A DNA stretch of 64,000 nt from CAVVZJ01 sp963752755 (GTDB lineage Bacteria; Planctomycetota; Planctomycetia; Isosphaerales; Isosphaeraceae). The stretch lies in the NCBI GenBank assembly GCA_963752755.1, contig CAVVZJ010000013.1, positions 1-64,000 of the forward strand. The letters are read 5' to 3'. Under the pieces are notes generated by a model. The model saw only the letters and a program-made list of their open reading frames with translations, searched no databases and was not told the origin of the DNA. A program made the position numbers and the translations under genes. Below are positions 41,681-50,968 of this stretch, piece after piece (the stretch's first letter is position 1; each line of letters opens with the position of its first letter).

Positions 41681-42946
41681 GTGAAGTTCTGCATGGTGAC
41701 GACGTTCTTCGGTGGACACAGCTTCGGGGGCGATGCGGCTTATGTCGATCGCCTGTCCCGGGCGCTGCTCCGGAGAGGTCACGAGGTCCACGTCGTCCAC
41801 TGCGCCGACAGCTTCGACGCGGTGCGGGGCAAGCACCCGCTCCGGCCGTACGAACCGCCTCCAGGCCTGGTCGTGCATCGTCTGGAGAGTCCTTTTGGCC
41901 TGCTCTCGCCGGTTGCCACGCAGTTGACGGGCCAGCCTTACTTCAAGGCCGAGGTGCTGCATGAGGTGATCGAGTCGGTGGACGTTGACGTTGTTCACTT
42001 CCATAACATCTCGCTTGTCGGCGGGCCGGGCGTGCTCCATCTGGGACGCGGGGCCGTGCGGATCATGACGGCGCATGAGCACTGGCTCATTTGTCCGATG
42101 CACTTGTTATGGAAATATGACCGGAAGCCCTGCGACCGTCCGACCTGCCTCCGTTGCAGCCTGGCCGGGGGACGTCCTCCTCAGCTCTGGCGCTACACGG
42201 GGGCGATCGACCGCGGCTTGCAGGAGCTGGACGCTCTGGTCTTCCCCAGCCGCCACGCGCTGGAGGAACACCGACGCCGCGGGATCGGTGCGCCGTTGGT
42301 CCACCTGCCGTACTTCCTGCCTGACGACTGGTCGGGCGGGATCGAGGACCAGGCGCCTGAGCCGACGGGCCGGCCTTACCTGGCCGCGGCGGGGCGGCTG
42401 GTGAAGATGAAGGGGTTTCAACGCCTGATTCCGATGATGCGGTATCTCCCCGAGGCCGACCTGCGTATCGCCGGGACCGGACCGTACGAGTCGCGTCTTC
42501 GCGAGCTGGCTGGCGATTTGCCGAACGTCCGGTTCGAGGGTCTGCTCGGCGGGTCGGACCTCGCGCGACTCTTCCACGGAGCGCGGGCGGTGGTGGTGCC
42601 GTCTCTGTTCCCGGAGACGTTCGGGTACGTCGTGCTGGAGGCGTTCGCCGTGCAGACGCCGGTGGTGGTCCACAACGGCGGTGGTGCCCTGCAGGAGACG
42701 GGTGTCCTGAGCGGTGGCGGGCTCGGGTACGACACCGACGCCGAGTTGCTCCTGACCCTCCGCCGGATCATCCACGACGACGACCTCCGGGAGGAACTGG
42801 CCGACCGTGGCTTCGCCAGGCGCACCGGCGACTGGTCGGAGCGTGCCCACCTGGATCGCTACTTCGACCTCATCAAAGGCATCCAGGCCGGTCGAGCCGC
42901 GGCCACCCCGCACGGGCGGGTGGTCCGGCCCAGGGTGGCGTCGTGA
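41681..42946 (+). CDS. GT4-family glycosyltransferase
   Basis: GTG 41681 is the best start because AGGAGGT at 41669-41675 lies just before it; the open frame continues upstream to 41588. The 421-residue product is a GT-B fold retaining glycosyltransferase. The N-terminal domain has MVTTFFGGHSFGGDAAYVDR and VDVVHFHNISLVGGPG. The C-terminal domain has YLAAAGRLVKMKGFQRLIPM, RLFHGARAVVVPSLFPETFG and YVVLEAFAVQTPVVVHNGGG, including the E-x7-E site (ETFGYVVLE). A Cys-rich stretch (KPCDRPTCLRCSLAGG) sits between the two domains, as in some family members. It probably adds a sugar to a surface polysaccharide. It is 41 bases before the YfhO-like gene. Confidence 0.9.
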   Translation: MKFCMVTTFFGGHSFGGDAAYVDRLSRALLRRGHEVHVVHCADSFDAVRGKHPLRPYEPPPGLVVHRLESPFGLLSPVATQLTGQPYFKAEVLHEVIESVDVDVVHFHNISLVGGPGVLHLGRGAVRIMTAHEHWLICPMHLLWKYDRKPCDRPTCLRCSLAGGRPPQLWRYTGAIDRGLQELDALVFPSRHALEEHRRRGIGAPLVHLPYFLPDDWSGGIEDQAPEPTGRPYLAAAGRLVKMKGFQRLIPMMRYLPEADLRIAGTGPYESRLRELAGDLPNVRFEGLLGGSDLARLFHGARAVVVPSLFPETFGYVVLEAFAVQTPVVVHNGGGALQETGVLSGGGLGYDTDAELLLTLRRIIHDDDLREELADRGFARRTGDWSERAHLDRYFDLIKGIQAGRAAATPHGRVVRPRVAS

Positions 42947-42987
42947 GTTGGGAGCGAGCCGGACCGCGCTTCGGGTAACTTCTCGGG

Positions 42988-45447
42988 ATGAGCACCCTTC
43001 GAGCCTTGCTGACCCCCCTGCCCTGCCGCCCTGGGCCGGCCCTGATTCTGGGGGCTCTGCTCTTGATCGGCTTTGGTCGGCTGGTGGCCAGGCCGGGGAA
43101 CCTGATCGTCGATGGCGAGCGGCCGGGGTTCGACCGTGCGCAGCCGGCGGGCTCGCGAACGGTGGGCAACGACCTGACGCGGCTCTTCCTGCCGCATCAT
43201 CGCCGGATCGCCGAGGCGTGGCGGCGGACCGGTCAGGTTCCCGGCTGGGACACGGCGGGTTTCGGCGGTCGGCCGCTGGTTGGCAACCCGCAGGCGGGAC
43301 TCTGGTATCCACCGGTCTGGCTGGCCTGGTGGTCGGGGGCACCCGCGGCGCTGGGATGGCTGACCGTGGCGCACTTGCTCGGCGCGGGTTTGGGCGCGTA
43401 TTGGCTGGCGCGGAGTCTGGGCTTGCGACGAGGCGCGTCGCTGGTTGCGGGCGGTGGCTTCGAGCTGTCACCGTATTTGATGGCGCAAACGTATGAAGGG
43501 CATTGTCCGCACGTCTGGGCGGCCTGCTGGTATCCGTGGGCGTTTCTGGCCGCGCTGGTGCTGCGGCGGGGCGAGCCTCGGGGCGGCCTGGCCCTGCCGA
43601 TCGTGCTGGCCCTGGCGTTCCTCACGGGACACCCGCAGGAGGCGTATTACCTGACGCTGGCGCTGGGGGCCTGGGCGGGTTACGAGGCGTTGAGCCGGGG
43701 ATCTCGGGGTGGCTGGTCTCGATCGGCGGGTGTCGGGGTGGTCGTGCTCGCGATCGCGTTGCTGACGGTCGGCCTGCTGGCGATCGAGTGGTTGCCGATC
43801 GCAAAGGCGCAGGCATGGGGATTGAAGACGGCGAGGCTCTCGGCGAGTCGGGCGAGCCGGTACAGCGTCGGGCCCTGGAACCTGACGCAGTTACTCAGCC
43901 CGAACGCCCTGGGAGGGCCGGCGGATTATGTCGGCGAGGTCAATTACTGGGAATCGCTGCTGGCGCCGGGTGGGGTGGTGCTCGTGCTGGCGGTCGTTGG
44001 CCTCGTGCGGTCGTCGCGCCGAGAGGGGTCGCGGGGCTGGGGAACGCTGGTCGGTGTGGCGGTCGCGTTCGCGATGGGGCGGAGGTTGGGTCTGTTTACG
44101 CTGATGTATGAGGTTGTGCCGGGGATGGATCGGTTCCGGGTGCCGGGGCGATCGCTTTTCCTCGCGGCGCTGGGAGTGGCGTTGCTGGCCGGACTCGGTG
44201 TGGAGGTGATCGCGAGACGTCCGGAAGGCTGGGAACGCTGGTGGCGGTTGGCGATCGGGCTGGCTGTCGGGTTGGGGGGCTTGCTGCTGGCGGCCGGGAT
44301 GATGGACGGTTCGCGGAATGCTGCGACACGACCCGTGGACGAACTCGGGCGATGGCTCCGCGTGGGAGCGAACCTGGCGGGCGACCCGTTCGCCTGGGCG
44401 ACGTTGCTGGTGCCGGTCGTCGCGTTCGGCCGGCTGAGGCGACGGCCAGGGAATGGTCCGAGGGTGGCAGCCGTGCTGGGGACGCTGGCGCTGGCGGAGC
44501 TGGCGGCTCATGCGTTTGTCTTGATCAGAGTGGCGCCCGTGGATCGGTTCTGCGGTCCCGATGCCCTGGCGGCGGCGATCGATCGTGTGAGGCCGGAGAA
44601 GCCGTTCCGGGTCCGGGCGCGGGACGCGTTTCTGGATGACATGAAAGCGACGGCCTGGGGCCTGGAGAAGACGAACCTCGGCGACGCCTTCCAGATCCAG
44701 CACGCGGCCGACCTGTACGAGTGGCTCTATCCGATCTTCGACCCGCCGAGGCCGGACGAACTGATGGACCCGATCGTGACCTGGCAACGGAAGCGGAGGA
44801 GCCAGGCGGTCCTCGATCGGATGAACGTGGCGCTGCTGGTGACGGACCGGCCCGAGGGGGGAGCCTCGTGGCCGGTCGTCGCGGAGGGGGCGAGGGGGGG
44901 ACGGCACTTCTGGATCTATCGGAACCCGACCGCAATGCCGAGGGCGTACGTGGTGCCGACGGTCAGGCGCTGTCGGGATGACGCGGGAGCGGTGGCGCTT
45001 TTACCCTGGGTCGATCCGAGGCGGGCGGTGTTGATGGAGGAGGACCCGCTGGGAAGGGTCGAGACCCGATCGCGGCAGCCCTTCACGACGGCCGATTATG
45101 AGGTGGCCGGGACGGATCGGGTCGAGGTGGCGGTGACGACGCAGGCGCCAGGGTTACTTGTCGTGGCGGATACGTGGATGCCTGGCTGGTCAGCGACGAG
45201 GAATGGGGAGCCAGTGAGGGTCTGGAAGGGGAACCGGTCGCAGAGGGTCGTGGCGCTGACGGAGGCGGGGAAGCATCGGATTGTCATGCGGTATCGACCG
45301 CCGGGGTGGGATGCGGCGAGGGTGATCAGCGGGGTTGCGGCGCTGATCTGGTTGGCCGGGGTCTTATTCACCACAAAGGCACCAGGGACGCGAAAGTCGC
45401 CCAACGAAGAAATCGATTCCGTGGAGAGATCGTCGTGTCCTTGGTGA
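42988..45447 (+). CDS. YfhO-like multi-pass membrane protein
   Basis: The protein has 819 residues. The first 500 or so residues hold about 12 membrane helices with conserved periplasmic-face motifs: NDLTRLFLPHHRRIAEAWRR, GFGGRPLVGNPQAGLWYPPV and FLTGHPQEAYYLTLALG. The C-terminal part is a periplasmic domain ending TWMPGWSATRNGEPVRV ... NRSQRVVALTEAGKHRIVMRYRPP. This layout matches the YfhO/PMT-like GT-C superfamily, which glycosylates surface polymers such as lipoteichoic acid. The enzyme role here is inferred. The tail after TTKAPGTRKS is encoded by a short dispersed repeat. It is convergent with the VWA gene. Confidence 0.85.
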   Translation: MSTLRALLTPLPCRPGPALILGALLLIGFGRLVARPGNLIVDGERPGFDRAQPAGSRTVGNDLTRLFLPHHRRIAEAWRRTGQVPGWDTAGFGGRPLVGNPQAGLWYPPVWLAWWSGAPAALGWLTVAHLLGAGLGAYWLARSLGLRRGASLVAGGGFELSPYLMAQTYEGHCPHVWAACWYPWAFLAALVLRRGEPRGGLALPIVLALAFLTGHPQEAYYLTLALGAWAGYEALSRGSRGGWSRSAGVGVVVLAIALLTVGLLAIEWLPIAKAQAWGLKTARLSASRASRYSVGPWNLTQLLSPNALGGPADYVGEVNYWESLLAPGGVVLVLAVVGLVRSSRREGSRGWGTLVGVAVAFAMGRRLGLFTLMYEVVPGMDRFRVPGRSLFLAALGVALLAGLGVEVIARRPEGWERWWRLAIGLAVGLGGLLLAAGMMDGSRNAATRPVDELGRWLRVGANLAGDPFAWATLLVPVVAFGRLRRRPGNGPRVAAVLGTLALAELAAHAFVLIRVAPVDRFCGPDALAAAIDRVRPEKPFRVRARDAFLDDMKATAWGLEKTNLGDAFQIQHAADLYEWLYPIFDPPRPDELMDPIVTWQRKRRSQAVLDRMNVALLVTDRPEGGASWPVVAEGARGGRHFWIYRNPTAMPRAYVVPTVRRCRDDAGAVALLPWVDPRRAVLMEEDPLGRVETRSRQPFTTADYEVAGTDRVEVAVTTQAPGLLVVADTWMPGWSATRNGEPVRVWKGNRSQRVVALTEAGKHRIVMRYRPPGWDAARVISGVAALIWLAGVLFTTKAPGTRKSPNEEIDSVERSSCPW

Positions 45448-45455
45448 CTCTGGAG
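45367..45455. repeat. inverted repeat at convergent gene ends (family F)
   Basis: CACCAGGGACGCGA at 45380-45393 is matched in reverse by TCGTGTCCTTGGTG at 45433-45446, with two mismatches over 14 bases. It is flanked by CCACAAAGG and ACTCTGG on the two sides. The left arm encodes the end of the YfhO-like protein, and the stop codon lies between the arms. The right arm is followed 41 bases later by the VWA gene's stop. A hairpin in both transcripts is possible. Confidence 0.55.
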
Positions 45456-45486
45456 GACATCGGTTTTCGCGATTCCTTCGGGTGGG

Positions 45487-47682
45487 TCAGACCCAGCCGT
45501 GCCGCTTGCGAAGCCACCATTCGGCGGTGAGCAGGGCGGTGAAGAGGAGGAGGAAGGGCCAGGTGTCCCAGAGGCGTTCCTCGCGCTGGGTGACGTAATC
45601 GGGGATGACCTCGCGGCCCAGGGAGCGGAGGTGCTGGTCGAGTTCCTCGGGTCGGAGGAAGTGGCCGCCGGACTCGCGGGCGATGGCGCGGAGGAGGGTG
45701 AGGTCGGCGGCGGGGTTGCGAAGCTCGCGGTCGTCGTCATAGACGAGGAAGCGAGCGGAGGCCGTTCCGATCGTCTGGCCGCCCTTGGTGGCGGTGACCT
45801 CGACCTTGTAATCGGCGGGCTCCCCGGTGGCGTAGTAGGAGGCCCGTGAGGACTTGCCCTGGTCGAAGAGGGGGAGTCCCTCGGGCTTGGCGCCGGCCTT
45901 GTCGAGCGGGGTGATGCTGGCTTCGAAGCGGACGCCGTCGATCGGTTCGCCCTTCTCATCCTCGGCGCGGGCTTCGAGGTCGAGCCTCTGGCCGAGGGCG
46001 ACGCGGCGGCGGTCGAGCTTGAGGTGGACCTGAGTCTCGCCTTCGTCCTCCTTGTGAGCGAGCCAGAGGATGGTATTGCGCCAGAAGTTCAGGTGGGCGA
46101 GTCGCGACGACTCCGAGTAGCGGGCCCAGGGCCAGGTCTCGCCGGCGACGGCCAGGGTCCGGGCGCGGCCGATCTCCAGGGCGGCGATCACGGGCTCGCC
46201 GCGGTCGCTGAGGGCCCAGAGCCGGGCCGCGGGCTTGACCCGAAACTGGTTGATGCCGCCGATCGGCGGCAGTTCCTTCCAGGTCTGCTCGTTGGCGGCG
46301 CGGGTCCGGGCCAGGCGGAGGACGTAGCTGTCGAGTCCGAGGGGGTTCGGGACGACCCTCAGGCCGCTGTCGGGCTCGACCTGGCCGTCACCGGGATGCA
46401 TCTCGACAGGCAGGAGGTCGGCCAGCGGGGAGGAGGTCCAGCCGCCGGAGCCGAAGCTGTTGCGACCACCGAGCATCACCAGGCCCGCCCCGCGCTCGAC
46501 GGCGTGGGCCAGGAGTTGCTGCTGGCCCCGCGAGAGAAACTCGGCCGGCACGTCGCCGAGGATGAACACGTCATAAAGCCCGGAACTCAGCTCGACGTCG
46601 AGGTCGCGGCCGGCGGGGCCGAAGAGCACGACGAGCTTCGACTGGATCTTCTCGGAGGCATCCAGCGCTCGCTCGACGAACTTCTTCTCCCAGGGGGAGC
46701 TGGGTCCGTGGACGTAAAGGACGCTGATACCGCCCTTCAGGACGGTGACAAAGGTGCTCGTCTCGTTGTTGTTCTTGATCAGCTCGCCGGGCATCGGCTT
46801 GACCTTGAGCGTGACCTTGGTCTCGCCGGGTGTCTCGGGAGTCCACTTCAGGTTACGGACGGGAACCTCGGTGACGCCGGGCGGGACGCGGACCCGCGTG
46901 CGGGCGACGGGCTCAACTCGGTTGTGCTCGGTCCAGAGCTCGACGTCGAGCGTCTCGCTGGCGTACCCGCGGACGTCGAGCCGGGTGAAGACCTCCAGCT
47001 CGGTCTTGGCATAGACGATCGGGCCGGCTTCCAGGTCGCGGACGGCGATGTCCTTCGTGCCCGAGCCGGCCGACTCGGAGCCGAAGCCGACGGTGACGAC
47101 CGGGATGTTCCGGTTTCGCAAGGACTGGGCGATTGCCCGAGGGTCGGCGCCGGTGTTCGAGGCGCCATCGGAGAGGAGCACGACGCGGAGGATTTTCGTC
47201 TGCTCGTAGCGCTTGACGGCTTCCTCCAGGGCGTCGCCGAGGGCGGAAAGCCGGCCCTTGGCCTCGACCTTCTCGTCGGCCTTGGGCTCGCGGAGGGTGC
47301 TGTCGAAGAGGAGGGTCTTCGCGGAGACGTCGCTGCCAAGCGACTTGACGGCCTCGCGTCCCTGCTTGAGGGCCTTCTCGGCGGCCTGGAAGCGGGACTG
47401 GCCGCCGGCCTCGCCGCCGAGGTCCATGCTGGAGCTGATGTCTTCCAGGAAGAGGACGGTGGCGGCCTGCTTCTCCTTCTTCAAGATCAAGAGCGACGGC
47501 CTCAACGCCGCGAGCACGCAGAGCGCCACCGCGGCCATCCGCAGACCGAGTGCCACCCATCGCCAGCGACCCGATGTGCCCCGCAGCTTCTTCCGGTAGG
47601 CCCAGAGCGTCAGGCCCACGATCACCACCGCGGCCAGTGCGATGATCGGCCAGGGGGCGATGGGGTCGAAGGAGGGGGTCAT
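45487..47682 (-). CDS. VWA-domain membrane protein with amidotransferase-like region
   Basis: The protein has 731 residues. Two N-terminal membrane helices (IIALAAVVIVGLTLWAYRK and ALGLRMAAVALCVLAALRP) precede a von Willebrand A domain with the metal site DISSSMD and the later VVLLSDGASNTG. After beta-sandwich segments comes a glutamine-amidotransferase-like fold (VFILGDVPAEFLSRG, RGAGLVMLGGRNSFGSGGW). A final membrane helix (WPFLLLFTALLTAEWWLRK) is near the C-terminus. It is the last gene of the MoxR-DUF58-BatA-like block. These proteins probably form a MoxR-assisted envelope complex, as in BatA/BatB systems. Confidence 0.9.
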   Translation of the reverse strand: MTPSFDPIAPWPIIALAAVVIVGLTLWAYRKKLRGTSGRWRWVALGLRMAAVALCVLAALRPSLLILKKEKQAATVLFLEDISSSMDLGGEAGGQSRFQAAEKALKQGREAVKSLGSDVSAKTLLFDSTLREPKADEKVEAKGRLSALGDALEEAVKRYEQTKILRVVLLSDGASNTGADPRAIAQSLRNRNIPVVTVGFGSESAGSGTKDIAVRDLEAGPIVYAKTELEVFTRLDVRGYASETLDVELWTEHNRVEPVARTRVRVPPGVTEVPVRNLKWTPETPGETKVTLKVKPMPGELIKNNNETSTFVTVLKGGISVLYVHGPSSPWEKKFVERALDASEKIQSKLVVLFGPAGRDLDVELSSGLYDVFILGDVPAEFLSRGQQQLLAHAVERGAGLVMLGGRNSFGSGGWTSSPLADLLPVEMHPGDGQVEPDSGLRVVPNPLGLDSYVLRLARTRAANEQTWKELPPIGGINQFRVKPAARLWALSDRGEPVIAALEIGRARTLAVAGETWPWARYSESSRLAHLNFWRNTILWLAHKEDEGETQVHLKLDRRRVALGQRLDLEARAEDEKGEPIDGVRFEASITPLDKAGAKPEGLPLFDQGKSSRASYYATGEPADYKVEVTATKGGQTIGTASARFLVYDDDRELRNPAADLTLLRAIARESGGHFLRPEELDQHLRSLGREVIPDYVTQREERLWDTWPFLLLFTALLTAEWWLRKRHGWV

Positions 47683-47699
47683 GGGATGCCTCGGAGGGG

Positions 47700-47730
47700 G
47701 TCACTAGTCACTAGTCATCAGTCACTAGTG
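47700..47730. repeat. short tandem TCACTAGT repeats
   Basis: The 52-base gap between the two VWA genes contains TCACTAGT-type units three times (TCACTAGTCACTAGTCATCAGTCACTAGTG). CACTAGTG is itself palindromic. The gap is unlike the GC-rich flanks and might be a remnant of a dispersed intergenic repeat. Confidence 0.6.
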
Positions 47731-47734
47731 GCTC

Positions 47735-49927
47735 TTATGCGATCGCGGGTCGCTTTTCCCGGTAGAAGGTGTTGGCGAGAGCATTCTCGGCCGTCACCAG
47801 GAGGAGGATGAGGAGCATCAGCCAGGGGAAAAGCTCGCGGCCGACGATGGTTTCCTCACGCTTGCGCTTCAGCTCGTCGGGGCCATCGGCGAGAACGTAG
47901 TGGTCCTTGCCGAAGAGGGCGTCGAGTTCCTTGGCCTCGATGGGTGCGAGCTGGGTCTCGGAGGTGGGCGGATTGACGCTGAAGCCAAGCGTGGCGGCGG
48001 AGCCGCCGGGACGCGAGGCGTTGACGGTCCACTGGCCGGTCGGATCGCGTCCGGAGGCCACCATCGTGAGGGCCGGGATGACGAGCGGGCCGCCCGCGGT
48101 TGGCTCGTTCAGGCGGATCGGGTCGGCCTTGGGGTCGGGGGAGCGGGCGTTGAAGTCGGTGAAGTCCTGGCCGGGGTCGAGGGGAAGCGTAACCGTCTCG
48201 CCGGCCTCGACGACCAGCTTGCGGCCCGCCGTACCGGCGAGGTAGGGGATCGTGCGGTCCATCAGGTAGAGAAACGACCAGTTCGCGATCGGGAACTCGT
48301 TCCAGGTCTTCGACGGGCTGGGGTCGCGGGCCATCGTGGTCGTCCAGAGCAAGGCCCGCCCCGGCGCCGAACCACCCTGAACGACGCGCTCGAGCAGGGC
48401 GGGCGTCTCGTCCTGGTAGGAGAGCAAGACCCGCGCGTCCTCGGTCGGGCCGACAGCCAGCGACTTGAAGACGGGGACCTGGCCGAGTGCCGTCAGGAGC
48501 TCGCGGCTGTTCTGGGAAAAGAGGGTGTTGGTCAGGTCGGCCCGGCCGAAGGCGAAGCGGTCGTCATGGATCTGTGCCGCTCCGAGGGAGCCGGGGAGCA
48601 GGGAAAGGGCATTGTCGTTGTAGTGGCGGACGTTCGCCGCGACCCGGTCGCCGACGCCGACGACCAGACCGCCGCCTTGCTTGACGTAGCCGTTGATCTC
48701 GCTCCACTGGGCGGGCTGGAGCTGGCCGACATTGAGCAGGAAGACGCAGGCGTAATCCCCAAGCGGCCGGGGGAAGCCGGAGGGTGGAAGCTCGCCGGTC
48801 CGCAACTGATCGACCTGGTACGGCCGCGCGGCGGGAACCTCGCGGAGGGCGATTGGATCGAGGGCCTGGGCGACGAAGAAGGCGTCGTCCGGGTCGTCGG
48901 AGACGACCAGCACGCGGAGCGAGGGCTGGACGTCGAAGGTCATGTAGGAGGTGTCGTCGAAGGGCAGCGGGTCGGGCTCGCCAGCGAGCTTGATCTCGAC
49001 GCGGTGCAGGCCGACGGTTGCGAACTTGGGCCGGAAGGCGGGCACGTCGGCCTCGCCGTCGGCGGGAACCTCGACAATCTCCTGGCCGCGCTTCTCACCA
49101 TCAACGTAGAACTCGACGACCCGCCGGGCCGCCTTGCCGACGGCACGCAGGCGGACCCGGATCGGCACCGGCTCCTCCTGGCTGGCCAGGCCGTTCGACG
49201 GCTCGGCGCCGGCGATGCCGACATCGTTCTGGTCCTTGGAGGCCAGATTGATCAGGTACGTCTGGATGCCGCCGGGTACGTCCTTGGCCTTGTCGAGCCC
49301 CTCGATGGCCTGGTCGCTCCGCCAGGAGGAGCGGGCGAGGTCGGAGAGGACGTACACTTCATGCCTGGGCAGCTCGGGGACGCCCGCGACGGCGTTGTAC
49401 GCGAGGCCGAGGGCCTGGTTGAGTGTCCGGTTGGCGGCGCGGACCTTCAGCGACTCGATCCGCCGACGCGCCGCGGCCGGTGAGAGCGAGGCCGGCGAGC
49501 CCGCCTCGGCGGTGTCGATCACGAAAACCTTGCTGCCGGAGTGCGACCGCTTGAGGATCTCATCAGCGCGGGCCTTGGCCTCATCGAGCCGGGTCTTGTC
49601 CTGCTCGGTGTAGCCCATCGAGAGGCTGGTGTCGAAGACCAAGGCCATCGCCGTCTCGACCTCGCCGCTGGCCTGCACCTTGGCGTTGAACCGCGGCCGC
49701 GCCAGGGCCAGGGCCATCAACGCCACCAGGGCCACGCGGGCCAGCAGCAGGAGCCAGTTCTTGATCTTGAGCTTCTTCTTCGACCGCTTCTGCCGCTCCT
49801 TGATCAGCCGTAGCGCCGGGAAGATGATGTGCTTGGGCGTCTGCTTCATGAACAAGTGCAAGATCACCGGGATCGCCGCCAGGGCCACCCCGGCCGCCAG
49901 GCCGGCGTTGATGAACAGGGAACTCAT
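47735..49927 (-). CDS. BatA-like VWA membrane protein
   Basis: The protein has 730 residues. It begins with the BatA-type double membrane domain: AGLAAGVALAAIPVILHLF, the charged linker ERQKRSKKKLKIKNWLLLLA and ARVALVALMALALARPRF. A VWA domain with DTSLSMGY follows, then periplasmic beta-rich regions. An amidotransferase-like segment (ACVFLLNVGQLQPAQWSEIN) comes next, and a C-terminal helix (ELFPWLMLLILLLVTAENAL). BatA-like proteins are membrane anchors of MoxR/VWA systems. It is co-directional with DUF58 upstream (65 bases, partly AT-rich) and the second VWA gene downstream. Confidence 0.92.
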   Translation of the reverse strand: MSSLFINAGLAAGVALAAIPVILHLFMKQTPKHIIFPALRLIKERQKRSKKKLKIKNWLLLLARVALVALMALALARPRFNAKVQASGEVETAMALVFDTSLSMGYTEQDKTRLDEAKARADEILKRSHSGSKVFVIDTAEAGSPASLSPAAARRRIESLKVRAANRTLNQALGLAYNAVAGVPELPRHEVYVLSDLARSSWRSDQAIEGLDKAKDVPGGIQTYLINLASKDQNDVGIAGAEPSNGLASQEEPVPIRVRLRAVGKAARRVVEFYVDGEKRGQEIVEVPADGEADVPAFRPKFATVGLHRVEIKLAGEPDPLPFDDTSYMTFDVQPSLRVLVVSDDPDDAFFVAQALDPIALREVPAARPYQVDQLRTGELPPSGFPRPLGDYACVFLLNVGQLQPAQWSEINGYVKQGGGLVVGVGDRVAANVRHYNDNALSLLPGSLGAAQIHDDRFAFGRADLTNTLFSQNSRELLTALGQVPVFKSLAVGPTEDARVLLSYQDETPALLERVVQGGSAPGRALLWTTTMARDPSPSKTWNEFPIANWSFLYLMDRTIPYLAGTAGRKLVVEAGETVTLPLDPGQDFTDFNARSPDPKADPIRLNEPTAGGPLVIPALTMVASGRDPTGQWTVNASRPGGSAATLGFSVNPPTSETQLAPIEAKELDALFGKDHYVLADGPDELKRKREETIVGRELFPWLMLLILLLVTAENALANTFYREKRPAIA

Positions 49928-49992
49928 GAGCAGGTCGCCTCAGAAATGTCTCATCAATAATATCCGGCTCTAAAATCCCCGATGGCGGATCG

Positions 49993-50895
49993 TCAGGCAC
50001 GGGCCTGGCGGCTGAGGAGGTAACTTGTCAGGGCCTTGTCGAACGGCATGCCGGTGTGGAGGGGGACGTAGTCAACGCCGGCAGAGAGGCATTCTTTCTT
50101 GTACTGGGCGTGGAAGAGGGCGACCTCATCGAGGTACTCGGCCTTGATCGCGTCGGCGTCCACGTCGCGCATCCGCTCGCCGGACTCGGGGTCTTCGAGC
50201 TCGATCATGCCCTCGAAGGGGAAGGTGGCCTCAGCCTCGTCGAAGACGTGGAAGACGATCAGGTCGTGGCCGGCGTGGCGGAGGCGGTGCATGGCCTTCT
50301 GAATCGGTTCGGGGTCGGCCAGGAGGTCGGAGAAGAGCATGATGAGGCTGCGGTGACGGATCATGCCGGCGACCTGATGCAGGCTCTTCGCGATCTCGGT
50401 CTCGCCCTTGGGCTGGAGCCGGGCGAGCAGAGAGAGGATGTTCCCGAGCTGCGACCGCTTGCTCTTGGGGGCCAGGCTCTGACTGACCTTCTGGTCGAAG
50501 GCGATGGCGCCGACGGGGTCTTGCTGGTGGATCATCAGGTAGGCCAGGGCCGCCGCCAGGCTGATGCTGTACTCGAACTTCGTCAACTCCTGGCGGTAGG
50601 TGTAGCCCATCGAGCCGGAGAGGTCCATCAGGAGGTAGCCGGTGAGGTTCGTCTCGGCCTGGAATTTCTTGATGTAGAAACGGTCGGTCTTGGCATAGAC
50701 GTTCCAGTCGATGTCGGCGATGTTGTCGCCAGCGGCATACTTCCGGTGTTCGGAAAACTCGACCGAGAACCCCTGGAACGGGCTGGCGTGCAGGCCCGTG
50801 AGGAACCCCTCGACGATGAACTTGGCGCGGAGGTCCAGCCGCGCGACCTGGCGAATCACTTCGGGTTTGAGGTACTTCTCGGCCGTGCTCGCCAA
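49993..50895 (-). CDS. DUF58 domain protein
   Basis: The protein has 300 residues, cytoplasmic in prediction. The family core is clear: ARLDLRAKFIVEGFLTGLHA, SEHRKYAAGDNIADIDWNVY and a VWA-like metal site LMDLSGSMGYT. Further on are the ALAYLMIHQQDPVGAIAFDQ and SLIMLFSDLLADPEP segments. DUF58 proteins act with MoxR ATPases, probably as substrate adaptors. It follows the Uma2 gene, about 70 bases away, and precedes the BatA-like gene. Confidence 0.93.
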   Translation of the reverse strand: MASTAEKYLKPEVIRQVARLDLRAKFIVEGFLTGLHASPFQGFSVEFSEHRKYAAGDNIADIDWNVYAKTDRFYIKKFQAETNLTGYLLMDLSGSMGYTYRQELTKFEYSISLAAALAYLMIHQQDPVGAIAFDQKVSQSLAPKSKRSQLGNILSLLARLQPKGETEIAKSLHQVAGMIRHRSLIMLFSDLLADPEPIQKAMHRLRHAGHDLIVFHVFDEAEATFPFEGMIELEDPESGERMRDVDADAIKAEYLDEVALFHAQYKKECLSAGVDYVPLHTGMPFDKALTSYLLSRQARA

Positions 50896-50968
50896 GGATG
50901 GGCCTCCGTAGGGGAGAGAGTCGCCGCCTCTCCATTATGACGAAGCCGACAAGCCGAGTGTTCGTTGT

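Noticed and set aside
46024..47811. 595-residue plus-strand open frame opposite the VWA gene
   Set aside because: It is an antisense shadow; the minus-strand frame has the VWA metal site and membrane helices.
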